Assembly: GCA_030628325.1 (NCBI GenBank)
Contig: DAOVRB010000027.1
Location: 1-8,175, forward strand
Direction of reading: 5' to 3'
From: Methanomicrobiaceae archaeon
Lineage (GTDB): Archaea; Halobacteriota; Methanomicrobia; Methanomicrobiales; Methanomicrobiaceae
DNA: 8,175 nucleotides
Positions 1 through 6,385 of the stretch are shown here, one piece after another (position 1 is the stretch's first letter; the number at the start of each line of letters is the position of its first letter). The notes beneath the pieces were generated by a model. It saw nothing but the letters and a program-made list of their open reading frames with translations, was not told the DNA's origin and did not search any database. The position numbers and the translations under genes are program-made.

Positions 1-33
1 CGCATAAAGCGGGAGGCAGAAGGAATATGCTGA
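1..33 (+). CDS. Possible C-terminal tail of an upstream operon gene (partial)
   Basis: The first reading frame is open from the window edge and reads RIKREAEGIC before a TGA at 31-33. It would overlap the alpha-subunit start (ATG at 27) by 7 bases. The next two junctions in this operon also overlap, by 1 and 4 bases, so translational coupling here would fit. The operon lacks a TPP-binding beta subunit inside the window, so this tail could belong to it. Ten residues are too few to identify a protein, and the open frame could be chance. Confidence 0.35.
   Translation, partial: RIKREAEGIC
12..16 (+). promoter_or_regulatory. Shine-Dalgarno site of the alpha-subunit gene
   Basis: GGAGG matches the archaeal anti-SD core and lies 10 bases before the ATG at 27, with a second short AGG nearer the start. 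It supports initiation at 27 and internal translation within a longer operon mRNA. Confidence 0.6.
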
Positions 34-1133
34 CAATTGCAACAGGTAACAAAGCAGTAGCTACTGCCGTAAAAGACGCAAAGCCAAGAGTTATCCCGGC
101 ATACCCGATCACTCCTCAGACTGAGGTCGTTGAAGAGATTGCAAACTTTGTTTCATCGGGGGAACTTGATGCCCGGTATATCCCGGTTGAGAGTGAACAC
201 TCAGCAATGGCGGCATGTATAGGTGCTGCTGCAACAGGAGTCAGAACCTTTACTGCAACAAGTTCACACGGTCTTGTGTATATGTGTGAAATGCTGCACA
301 TGGCTGCAGGCTCACGTATGCCCATTGTTATGGCGAACGCCAACCGTGCTATCGGTCCGGGATGGAATGTCTGGGCAGAGCACACAGACTCCCTGTCAAT
401 GCGCGATACAGGCTGGCTTCAGGTATATGTGAGTTCTGTACAGGAAGCATACGATGCAACCCTCATGGCATTTAAGATTGCAGAAGATGATAGTGTGCTC
501 CTCCCTGTGATGATTAACCTTGACGCTTTTATCCTGACACATATCACCCAGTCTCTTGAAACTGTGGAAGTTGGCGACTTTATCCCGCCGACAAACACTC
601 CGCATGCAATTGACATGAACAAACCCGGTGGCTATGGTACACTTACTCCACCCACAGAACACTTCAAATTCAGGTGGGATATTGAGCGTGCACAGCGTGA
701 TTCTGTTGCGGTCATTGAAGAGACACAGAAAGATTTTGCAGAGCGCTTTGGCCGTGAATACGGCATGGTGGAGAAATACCGCTATGACGATGCAGACGTT
801 GTTGTTGTTGCCATGGGAACTCTCGGAAAAGAGATGGAAGTCGCAGTGGACAAACTCAGGGAAGAGGGCATCAAAGCAGGGTCTCTTCGTATACGCTGGT
901 TCAGACCATTTCCAAACCTTGACTTTGAAGGAAAAGATGTCGTTGTCATCGACCGTGATTACTCATTCGGGTTCGGCGGAATTGTGGCAAACGAAATCAG
1001 TGCAAAGACAGGGTGCAGGCTGTTCAGCGTGATCGCAGGTCTTGGCGGCCAGGAAGTCACCTATGATGATATTGCAGATTTTGTGAAGCAAAGAAAAGCC
1101 GGGGGAGAGTTCTGGTTCGGGGTGAATAAATAA
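27..1133 (+). CDS. porA: 2-oxoacid (pyruvate-type) ferredoxin oxidoreductase, alpha subunit
   Basis: This is the alpha subunit of a multi-subunit 2-oxoacid:ferredoxin oxidoreductase, most like archaeal pyruvate synthase PorA. The enzyme makes pyruvate from acetyl-CoA and CO2 with reduced ferredoxin in the cytoplasm, or runs the reverse reaction. The 368 residues are near the usual PorA length of about 380-395. An N-terminal pyrimidine-binding domain (about 12-240) carries YPITPQT (26-32), VESEHSA with the likely cofactor-contacting Glu57, TATSSHGL, and the downstream RDTGWLQ motif. A transketolase-C-like domain (about 247-345) contains RPFP and AGLGG near its end. Start ATG 27 has an SD. The stop TAA shares one base with the gamma ATG. 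The order alpha-gamma-delta differs from the familiar gamma-delta-alpha-beta por operon. The family is secure; pyruvate rather than a branched 2-oxoacid as substrate is inference. Confidence 0.85.
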   Translation: MLTIATGNKAVATAVKDAKPRVIPAYPITPQTEVVEEIANFVSSGELDARYIPVESEHSAMAACIGAAATGVRTFTATSSHGLVYMCEMLHMAAGSRMPIVMANANRAIGPGWNVWAEHTDSLSMRDTGWLQVYVSSVQEAYDATLMAFKIAEDDSVLLPVMINLDAFILTHITQSLETVEVGDFIPPTNTPHAIDMNKPGGYGTLTPPTEHFKFRWDIERAQRDSVAVIEETQKDFAERFGREYGMVEKYRYDDADVVVVAMGTLGKEMEVAVDKLREEGIKAGSLRIRWFRPFPNLDFEGKDVVVIDRDYSFGFGGIVANEISAKTGCRLFSVIAGLGGQEVTYDDIADFVKQRKAGGEFWFGVNK

Positions 1134-1660
1134 TGTATGAGATACGTCTTCACTCACGAGGCGGTCAGGGGGGTGTCACCGCTGCAAAAATTCTTGCATC
1201 CGCTGCTTTCATGGACGGAAAATATGCAACTGCATGCCCGTTTTACGGTGCTGAGAGGCGTGGTGCCGCTGTGGTATCGTTCATTCGTCTGGATGACCAG
1301 CCGATAAGGATATACTCACAGATACGCAGACCGGATCTTGTAATTGTCCTTGACAAAACTGTGATGGAAACTGTAGATGTCCTCCACGGCATCAAACCGG
1401 ACGGCAAAGTACTTGTAAACAGTTCTGAGCCGGTTGATATGAAAGGGCATCAGACCTGCCATATCAATCTGACCGAAATTGCTCTTTCACTTGATCTGGT
1501 TATTGCCGGAAGCCCGATTTTAAACACACCGCTTCTTGGGGCACTGGCAAAGATGGGGCTGGCCTCCCGTGAATCAGTAATAACTGCAATTTCTGAGACA
1601 TTTAAGGACGAAAGGAACGTCAGGGCCGCTTTAATGGCATATGAGGAGCTGCAACTATGA
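1133..1660 (+). CDS. porC: 2-oxoacid (pyruvate-type) ferredoxin oxidoreductase, gamma subunit
   Basis: This is the gamma subunit (PorC/PorG, POR catalytic-domain family), which with alpha, beta and delta forms the oxidoreductase. The 175 residues are a normal length. The family motifs are visible: SRGGQGGVTAAK (8-19), FYGAERRGAAV (37-47), and SPILNTPLLGA near 127-137. The ATG shares its first base with the alpha stop (TAATG), and a good SD, GGGGTGA at 1119-1125, sits seven bases before it. The stop overlaps the delta start as ATGA, so all three genes are almost certainly translated from one mRNA. The symbol follows methanogen usage; porG is a synonym. A 2-oxoisovalerate enzyme is the main alternative for the complex as a whole. 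Confidence 0.87.
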   Translation: MYEIRLHSRGGQGGVTAAKILASAAFMDGKYATACPFYGAERRGAAVVSFIRLDDQPIRIYSQIRRPDLVIVLDKTVMETVDVLHGIKPDGKVLVNSSEPVDMKGHQTCHINLTEIALSLDLVIAGSPILNTPLLGALAKMGLASRESVITAISETFKDERNVRAALMAYEELQL

Positions 1661-1902
1661 GTGCAAAAGTGGCAATATCACGCCCGATTGAAGGGGCATC
1701 CGGAAAGACAGGTTCATGGAGAACATTTCGGCCAGTCATTGACAGGGAGACGTGCAATGAGTGTGGTCTCTGTGCAATGTACTGTCCGGATGGGGTAATA
1801 GACGGTGATCTGAAGATTGACCTCGATTTCTGCAAGGGTTGTGGCATCTGTGCCAGAGAGTGCCCGAAGAATGCAATTAAGATGATTCGGGAAGAGGAGT
1901 GA
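1657..1902 (+). CDS. porD: 2-oxoacid (pyruvate-type) ferredoxin oxidoreductase, delta (ferredoxin-like) subunit
   Basis: This 81-residue 2x[4Fe-4S] ferredoxin-type subunit passes electrons between the TPP site of the complex and soluble ferredoxin. Two complete cluster motifs are visible. The first is C33-x2-C36-x2-C39-x3-C43-P and the second is C59-x2-C62-x2-C65-x3-C69-P. The stretch before them (GSWRTFRPVID, 19-29) is typical of PorD and sets it apart from a free ferredoxin. The start ATG 1657 overlaps the gamma stop by four bases, with GAGGAG at 1643-1648 as SD. It is the last gene of the operon: the next gene begins 181 bases on, and a terminator-like element follows directly. No beta subunit follows, so beta must lie upstream or elsewhere. 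Confidence 0.9.
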   Translation: MSAKVAISRPIEGASGKTGSWRTFRPVIDRETCNECGLCAMYCPDGVIDGDLKIDLDFCKGCGICARECPKNAIKMIREEE

Positions 1903-1940
1903 GTTAACCAGCTGACTCTCTAAAACCCTGACACTTTTTT
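1901..1940 (+). terminator. Probable terminator of the oxidoreductase operon
   Basis: A short hairpin at 1901-1918 (six pairs including one G-T, loop of six) begins within the stop codon of the delta gene. A run of six T lies at 1935-1940. Archaeal termination relies chiefly on T-tracts, so the T6 is the stronger part of the signal; the hairpin may be incidental. Confidence 0.5.
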
Positions 1941-1997
1941 CATAAACCCGATTCTGTAATGCCCGGAATTAAAAGATCCTTTGGTGACAATCATGGA

Positions 1998-2012
1998 TTT
2001 TTATCTGTATAT
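1998..2012 (+). promoter_or_regulatory. Weak TATA-like element before the TPR gene
   Basis: An AT-rich stretch, TTTTATCTGTATAT-like, lies about 75-85 bases before the ATG at 2084. It would imply a 5' leader of roughly 50 bases. The match to the archaeal box A is poor, but the preceding terminator means this gene should have its own promoter somewhere in 1941-2083. Confidence 0.3.
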
Positions 2013-2083
2013 CAAAACACATTATCACAATCCTGATCAAAACAGATACGTACATCGAAATACATCTGAAAATTGAGGAAAAC

Positions 2084-2785
2084 ATGAAATTAACCCACCT
2101 GCTATTGTTAGCTACAATCATTCTGTCATGCCTGTGGTTCCCGGTCTCAGCGACAGAAGATGGAAATTACATCTACTGGTATAACACCGGCACAGACCTT
2201 GCTAATGAAGGAAAATATGAAGAAGCACTAAACGCGATCAACAAATCCCTCAAAATCAGTCCGGATTTTGTTCTTGCACTCACAACAAAGGCAGGACTGT
2301 TGTCTGTATTAGGTGATTACAAAGGATCACTTCAGGTATCAGAACACGCAATCGCAATAAAACCCAGGCAAGCCGAGGCATGGATTAACAAAGCCAATGC
2401 TCTCATAAACCTTGGAAAATACGAAGAGGCACTTGAAGCATCAGAAGAAGCAATCAGGCTGGATCCTGACAACCTAAAAGCCTGGATCAACAAGGGCACT
2501 GCGCTCGGTTATCTCGGAAGATATAAAGAAGAGTTAATGGCAAGCGAAGAGGTACTGAAAATCAGCCCGGATGACGAAAGAGCTTTGTCAAACAGGTTCT
2601 ATGCCTTAGCTATGCTCTCAGAGGCAGGAGAGGAAGAGGGACAGGGACAATTAAGCAACGAAACTCAGGATGTGGATAAAAATACAACAAACACAGTACC
2701 CACCCCAAAAGAATCTCCTGCAGGACTGATCACCGGAATAGTTGCAATGGGCATCTGCAGCATTTACTTCAGGAGAAGTAAATGA
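2084..2785 (+). CDS. Exported TPR-repeat protein with C-terminal hydrophobic/basic anchor
   Basis: This 233-residue protein is predicted to be secreted and surface-anchored. Residues 1-23 form a signal peptide (basic start, Leu/Ile-rich core, cleavage likely after VSA). Four tetratricopeptide repeats with a strict 34-residue period follow at about 31-62, 63-96, 97-130 and 131-164. Each has the helix-turn signature, for example GKYEEAL and the closing SPD/DPD turns. A partial fifth helix lies at 165-182. A polar Asn/Thr linker (190-208) leads to a short tail: ESPAG, a hydrophobic segment (about 214-229) and RRSK at the end. TPRs mediate protein-protein contacts; the partner is unknown. The tail resembles archaeal C-terminal sorting signals. 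The start is fixed by GAGG at 2075-2078, five bases ahead. It appears monocistronic. Exact function is not recognisable. Confidence 0.82.
   Translation: MKLTHLLLLATIILSCLWFPVSATEDGNYIYWYNTGTDLANEGKYEEALNAINKSLKISPDFVLALTTKAGLLSVLGDYKGSLQVSEHAIAIKPRQAEAWINKANALINLGKYEEALEASEEAIRLDPDNLKAWINKGTALGYLGRYKEELMASEEVLKISPDDERALSNRFYALAMLSEAGEEEGQGQLSNETQDVDKNTTNTVPTPKESPAGLITGIVAMGICSIYFRRSK
2761..2784 (+). repeat. Perfect 10-bp inverted repeat (hairpin) over the TPR gene stop codon
   Basis: CATTTACTTC at 2761-2770 is exactly complementary to GAAGTAAATG at 2775-2784, around a four-base AGGA loop. It spans the last codons (the basic tail) and the first two bases of the TGA stop at 2783-2785. No T-tract follows directly, so it may be an mRNA 3'-end or stability element or a protein-binding palindrome rather than a terminator. 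Confidence 0.75.
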
Positions 2786-2807
2786 AATCATATGTAACAT
2801 GCAGACA

Positions 2808-2820
2808 CATATATAAATTT
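2808..2820 (+). promoter_or_regulatory. Strong TATA box of an orphan promoter
   Basis: The core TATATAAA at 2810-2817 matches the archaeal box A well. Its centre is about 27 bases before an ATG at 2841, the distance expected for a start site at or next to that ATG. No annotated-size gene lies downstream on this strand, so the transcript, if made, would be a small RNA or encode a very short peptide. Confidence 0.45.
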
Positions 2821-2840
2821 GAAATATTGATTGCCAATAT

Positions 2841-2891
2841 ATGAGTGAATCACTGCAAAACTCACAAAAAGCAACTATCATAATATTTTAG
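2841..2891 (+). CDS. Possible leaderless micro-ORF, 16 aa
   Basis: An ATG about 27 bases downstream of a good TATA box opens a 16-codon frame (MSESLQNSQKATIIIF) ending in TAG. There is no Shine-Dalgarno, so expression would be leaderless. Its length gives no coding statistics and it matches nothing I know. It could be a micro-protein, the 5' end of a non-coding RNA, or chance. A long-range inverted repeat (2893-2900 with 2982-2989) begins two bases after the stop. Confidence 0.2.
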   Translation: MSESLQNSQKATIIIF

Positions 2892-3090
2892 AGGATAATT
2901 TTTGCGGTGGTGCGTGATGGAATACCTCTGCAGTCAGGCAGGAGAATTATACAGATAATATATATCCCGCTGTCCTCTGTTAATTATCCCATAAACCGAC
3001 CAGCCCTTTCCTTTAAGACCGCTTTAACCGGAATGAACACCCATATGGCTTTTGGTATTCCCGCCTGTGCAGGTTCGCCACTATAACTAC

Positions 3091-3107
3091 ACAAAAATTT
3101 GAAAAAC
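3091..3107 (-). terminator. Possible T-tract terminator of the zinc-ribbon gene
   Basis: On the minus strand two runs of five T lie about 56-70 bases beyond the stop codon at 3162-3164, separated by a short palindromic CAAATTTTTG-like stretch. T-tracts are the usual archaeal termination signal; the distance is longish, so this is tentative. Confidence 0.35.
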
Positions 3108-3161
3108 AGATGTTGTCAGTAAAATCAACCAGAAAACATTGTTATTATTGAAATTTAAGAT

Positions 3162-3536
3162 TTACCCGACATTTGTACTTATGGGGCACTGCCCGATATA
3201 TTCCAGATCAAACTTATAGAAATGGGCATAGCCACAATTATGACAGCGGGTTGACAGGTGATTTGCCCCGACAACAAGGTCATGGACACCGTGTACGCCA
3301 CACTTTTTGCAGATGGCATCAGTCTTAAGTTTCCAGACATCATAGCGGCCAATATGTGTATGAGTACCTTCAGGGACATCATAACCCTCCACCCGGGGAA
3401 CAAATACCCGTGTTGCACCACAGTTTGCACATATAACTTCACCTTTCTGTGAAACTACTTTTATCACCTGATCTGCATCTACACCACAGTTATAGCACAC
3501 AGTCCGGTATTTTGTGTAAATAAACTGTTCACTCAT
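3162..3536 (-). CDS. Duplicated zinc-ribbon protein of unknown function
   Basis: This small protein of 124 residues has nine cysteines. Eight form two CxxC pairs with identical geometry: C14-x2-C17-x18-C36-x2-C39 and C76-x2-C79-x18-C98-x2-C101. Each should bind one zinc. Both ribbons share a CGV after the first knuckle and a CG after the second, suggesting an internal duplication. The linker is rich in Gly, His and aromatic residues (about 50-70). The ninth cysteine, C117, is near the C-terminus. There is no signal peptide or membrane segment, so it should be cytoplasmic. It may bind nucleic acid or a protein partner, but I do not recognise a named family. No SD precedes the ATG; a TATA box centred about 25 bases upstream implies a leaderless mRNA. 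It is separated from the thermosome gene by 221 bases and a T6 tract. Confidence 0.83.
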   Translation of the reverse strand: MSEQFIYTKYRTVCYNCGVDADQVIKVVSQKGEVICANCGATRVFVPRVEGYDVPEGTHTHIGRYDVWKLKTDAICKKCGVHGVHDLVVGANHLSTRCHNCGYAHFYKFDLEYIGQCPISTNVG

Positions 3537-3556
3537 AATGGTCTATACGTAACTCT

Positions 3557-3566
3557 TATTTTAAAA
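3557..3566 (-). promoter_or_regulatory. TATA box of the zinc-ribbon gene
   Basis: Read on the minus strand this is TTTTAAAATA. Its centre lies about 25 bases before the ATG at 3536, and no Shine-Dalgarno lies between. The spacing puts the transcription start at or beside the A of the ATG, which predicts a leaderless message. Confidence 0.5.
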
Positions 3567-3726
3567 GATGATCCTTTTCTGAAAGTATAGTGCCAAACGT
3601 TTCTTTTTAAATTTACAGGAAATACCTGATTTGACAGGCTCAATATTATACAACATGGATCAGCCACCTCAAAACTGAAATTACAGACATCCTGCCCGTA
3701 TAATTTGTGATTTTGAAATATGCTCT

Positions 3727-3732
3727 AAAAAA
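3727..3732 (-). terminator. T6 terminator tract of the thermosome gene
   Basis: Six T on the minus strand lie about 25 bases past the thermosome stop codon (3758-3760). A T-tract at this distance is a typical archaeal termination signal, and it separates the gene from the zinc-ribbon gene further on. Confidence 0.5.
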
Positions 3733-3757
3733 TAGTATGGATATTTTGCTGGATGGA

Positions 3758-5419
3758 TTACATCATAGGAGGCATGCCACCCATGCCACCCATTCCGCCG
3801 CCCATTGCAGCCATCTCTTCCGGACTTGGCATGTCGCCGCCACCCATCTTGGACGCTGCGATGACATCATCAATACGGAGGATCATAACTGCTGACTCTG
3901 CAGCACTTGCAATTGCCTGGGTCTTTACACGCATCGGCTCAACAACACCTGTAGCAAGCATGTCAGCTGGCTTTCCTTCAAAGACATCAAGACCGACGGT
4001 CTTATTGCCGGCTTCGTGCTCAGAGCGGAGCGCAACAAGCATGTCAATTGGGTCAAGACCTGCATTTTCTGCAAGAGTACGCGGGATAATCTCAAGTGCA
4101 GCTGCAAATGCTTCAATTGCAAGCTGTGCACGACCGCCCTGGGTTGCTGCAAATTCACGGAGACGGAGTGAAAGTTCAACTTCAGGTGCACCGCCACCGG
4201 CAACAAACTTGCCATCCTCAATTGCAACTGCGACTACACGGAGTGCATCCTCAATGGCACGGTCAAGTTCATCAACAACGTGCTCGGTACCACCGCGGAC
4301 AATTAATGTAACTGCCTTGGGGTTTACGCACTCTGTAACAAAGATCATCTCTTCGCCTGAGACTTTCTTCTCATCAACAAGCCCTGCTGAACCAAGCTCG
4401 TCTGCATCGATTGCATCAATGCTTGAGATAACGGTTGCACCGGTTGCCCGTGAGAGTTTGGTCAGGTCAGACTTCTTGACACGGCGGATTGCAAGAATAC
4501 CTGCCTTTGCAAGGTAGTGCTGTGCAATGTCATCAATACCCTTCTGGCAGATCAGGACAGTTGCGCCGGAAGCAACAATCTTCTCCACGATTGCTTTGAT
4601 CATCCTTTCCTCTTCATCGAGGAACATCTGAAGCTGGTCAGGGCTTGTGATTGAGATCTCAGCATCCACTTCTGTCTTCTTGAACTCAACAGCTGCATTA
4701 AGGAGCAGGATCTTTGCATCCCTGACAACTTTTGGCATTGCCGGGTGTACACGCTCTTTGTCGATTACAACACCCTCAACAATCTCGGAGTCCTCAATTG
4801 AACCGCCGACTTTCTTCTCAATCTTGACAAAATCAGTGTCAACGGTCCCGTCTTCATCTGCAATCATTGTGATTGCCCTGACAACAAGCTCAGTGAGTTT
4901 TTCCTTTGAGGCTTCTGCGCCCTTACCGGTCATTGCGGTGTCAGCGATCTTCCTGAGCATCTCAATGTTGTCCGACTTGACCTCAATTGAGAGGTCATCT
5001 AAAATTTCCTGAGACTTCTCTGCCGCCATGCGGTAACCATGTGCGATAACAGTCGGGTGCACGTCCTGTTCAAGAAGATCCTCTGAGCGTTTGAGAAGTT
5101 CTCCGGCGATGACAACAGCGGTTGTGGTACCGTCACCGACTTCGTCATCCTGAGTCTTTGCAACCTCAACCATCATCTTTGCGGCAGGGTGCTCAATGTC
5201 CATCTCTTTGAGAATGGTTACACCATCATTTGTGATAACAACATCACCGATGGTATCAACGAGCATCTTATCCATGCCTTTTGGTCCGAGAGTTGTACGA
5301 ACAGCGTTTGCAACAGCCTTTGCTGCAGCAATATTTCCACCCTGTGCATCGCGGCCGCGTGTACGCTGGCTGCCTTCTTTAAGAATAAAGATTGGTTGTC
5401 CACCAAGATTTGCTGACAT
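3758..5419 (-). CDS. thsA: Thermosome subunit (group II chaperonin)
   Basis: This is a full-length archaeal chaperonin subunit of 553 residues (family usual about 540-555). It assembles into a double-ring, ATP-driven cytosolic folding machine with a built-in lid. The equatorial ATP site is visible: TLGPKGMDKM (43-52), NDGVTIL (64-70) and GDGTTT (95-100) with the nucleotide-binding Asp96. Asp391 in IEDALRVV is the likely hydrolytic aspartate. Intermediate and apical domains fill about 145-400, and a second equatorial part follows. The C-terminus is a Gly-Met tail (GGGMGGMGGMPPMM), typical of thermosomes and flexible inside the ring. GGAG seven bases before the ATG and a TATA box about 45 bases upstream fix the start. 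Many archaea carry two or three paralogues, so the letter A is arbitrary. Confidence 0.97.
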   Translation of the reverse strand: MSANLGGQPIFILKEGSQRTRGRDAQGGNIAAAKAVANAVRTTLGPKGMDKMLVDTIGDVVITNDGVTILKEMDIEHPAAKMMVEVAKTQDDEVGDGTTTAVVIAGELLKRSEDLLEQDVHPTVIAHGYRMAAEKSQEILDDLSIEVKSDNIEMLRKIADTAMTGKGAEASKEKLTELVVRAITMIADEDGTVDTDFVKIEKKVGGSIEDSEIVEGVVIDKERVHPAMPKVVRDAKILLLNAAVEFKKTEVDAEISITSPDQLQMFLDEEERMIKAIVEKIVASGATVLICQKGIDDIAQHYLAKAGILAIRRVKKSDLTKLSRATGATVISSIDAIDADELGSAGLVDEKKVSGEEMIFVTECVNPKAVTLIVRGGTEHVVDELDRAIEDALRVVAVAIEDGKFVAGGGAPEVELSLRLREFAATQGGRAQLAIEAFAAALEIIPRTLAENAGLDPIDMLVALRSEHEAGNKTVGLDVFEGKPADMLATGVVEPMRVKTQAIASAAESAVMILRIDDVIAASKMGGGDMPSPEEMAAMGGGMGGMGGMPPMM

Positions 5420-5426
5420 AATATAT

Positions 5427-5430
5427 CTCC
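5427..5430 (-). promoter_or_regulatory. Shine-Dalgarno site of the thermosome gene
   Basis: GGAG on the minus strand lies seven bases before the ATG at 5419. It supports this start and shows that this gene uses a leadered mRNA, unlike the zinc-ribbon gene just downstream. Confidence 0.6.
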
Positions 5431-5460
5431 AATTATCTCTGAAAATGTGGTTTGTAGTTC

Positions 5461-5470
5461 TATATATATT
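5461..5470 (-). promoter_or_regulatory. TATA box of the thermosome gene
   Basis: AATATATATA on the minus strand, a strong box A, sits just past the stop codon of the upstream HTH gene (5474-5476) in a 54-base gap. The implied transcription start near 5438-5441 leaves a leader of about 20 bases that includes the GGAG site. The thermosome therefore has its own promoter even though it lies close behind the regulator gene. Confidence 0.65.
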
Positions 5471-5473
5471 CTT

Positions 5474-6385
5474 TCATTCGTCGATCAGTTCTATCAGTTC
5501 TGATCCATCTTTAAGAGAAGATAACTCACTCTCTCCTACAATAAGAGTTTTTCCGACTTTCTTTCTCTTTTTATAGTCAGTTATCACGCATATTGCCCGT
5601 GAATTTGTAATATCGGATATATTACCAATCAATGCAGCGCGCCGGATTATTTTCTGCGCAGAACCATAGCCGGCAAGGATTGTCTCCTCACCATAAGTTG
5701 CAAGTACCTGGAATGGTGCACGCTGCATTATATGGATTTCCAGACCCATTCTTTCAAAGTCTGAGGGGACATTTTCTACACCTGAAACATCCCTGTAATC
5801 AAAAACAGACTCATGTGAAAGGAGATCAATCGCCTCCACAATAGCCGTATCAAATATTTCTTCCAGTTTTACCGCGACATCAAGGGTTGTACTCATCCCG
5901 CTTTCATACTTACTGATAGTGCGGCGGGATACGCCGAGAATATATGCAAGGTCACCCAGCGACATCTGGTTACGCTCACGGAGCGTATGTAAGAGATTGC
6001 CATTGATATTAACATACAGACCACCAGGGTGGGCATATACAAGAGGGGGAATCTCTTCCACAAAATAGTCATACAGTGTCGTCGCACTGGTGGCAATGAT
6101 ACCATAGCGGAGGTATACAGCACCCCTTTCAAGATCCATATCCCGTGCTTTTTCACCCACAATCAACGGTTTTCCACCCAGATAGCGTGCGATAATACTA
6201 AGATCACGTGCACTTCCCTCAGTTACACTATCAATGTGCGGAACAACTTTAATTACAAGAATTACTCCGTTTTTTCCTGCTACAAGGTCAAAACTTCGCG
6301 GGCGCATCCCGTAGCGTTCTGAAACATTGTAACCCCCCATGATAATAATGCTAATCACAGTCTGGATCAGCCTTTCTTGTGTCAT
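5474..6385 (-). CDS. Archaeal HTH-type transcriptional regulator (Cro/C1 HTH with nuclease-like N-terminus)
   Basis: This is a 303-residue member of a conserved archaeal family annotated as putative HTH-type transcriptional regulators. Residues 1-105 resemble a degenerate restriction-endonuclease-like fold (SERYGMRPRSFDLVA, then VILVIKV with D33 and K46 in PD-(D/E)xK-like places). Whether it keeps any nuclease activity is unknown. LVYAHPGGLYV (115-125) is a family signature. A Cro/C1-type helix-turn-helix spans about 131-180, with GVSRRTISKYESGM as the recognition region. The C-terminal domain (about 210-303) is of unknown role. Target genes are not known for the family. The adjacent thermosome and the divergent tiaS are obvious candidates, but that is inference from position only. 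No clear SD precedes the ATG, and a TATA box at 6416-6423 would give a very short leader. Confidence 0.9.
   Translation of the reverse strand: MTQERLIQTVISIIIMGGYNVSERYGMRPRSFDLVAGKNGVILVIKVVPHIDSVTEGSARDLSIIARYLGGKPLIVGEKARDMDLERGAVYLRYGIIATSATTLYDYFVEEIPPLVYAHPGGLYVNINGNLLHTLRERNQMSLGDLAYILGVSRRTISKYESGMSTTLDVAVKLEEIFDTAIVEAIDLLSHESVFDYRDVSGVENVPSDFERMGLEIHIMQRAPFQVLATYGEETILAGYGSAQKIIRRAALIGNISDITNSRAICVITDYKKRKKVGKTLIVGESELSSLKDGSELIELIDE

Larger units (their letters stand above)
2786..3161. other. Gene-poor intergenic region between the TPR and zinc-ribbon genes
   Basis: These 376 bases hold no convincing protein gene. They contain one strong plus-strand TATA box (2810-2817) and a 16-codon ORF placed for leaderless translation (2841-2891). 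There is also an 8-bp perfect inverted repeat, GGATAATT at 2893-2900 with AATTATCC at 2982-2989. A second TATATA-rich patch lies at 2956-2965. A-runs near the right end may terminate the minus-strand zinc-ribbon gene. I see no tRNA, no CRISPR and no transposon end. Confidence 0.6.

Noticed and set aside
2117..2137. Possible lipobox (ILSC, Cys16) in the TPR protein signal peptide
   Set aside because: The residue at -2 is Leu and the Cys is followed by more hydrophobic core (LWF); a normal cleavage site after VSA at residue 23 fits better.
2910..2955. Box C-like GTGATGG of a possible C/D box guide RNA
   Set aside because: The last base deviates from the box C consensus and I find no box D (CTGA) or internal C'/D' pair at a proper distance.
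3061..3090. tRNA-like T-arm (GGTTCGCC) in the gap after the TPR gene
   Set aside because: No matching acceptor stem, anticodon arm or D-arm can be built around it on either strand.
3753..4517. Long plus-strand open frame (254 codons) rich in Ser, Ala and Thr
   Set aside because: It lies entirely antisense to the thermosome gene, whose protein is a textbook match over its full length. The composition is what the reverse complement of a strongly biased, highly expressed gene produces.
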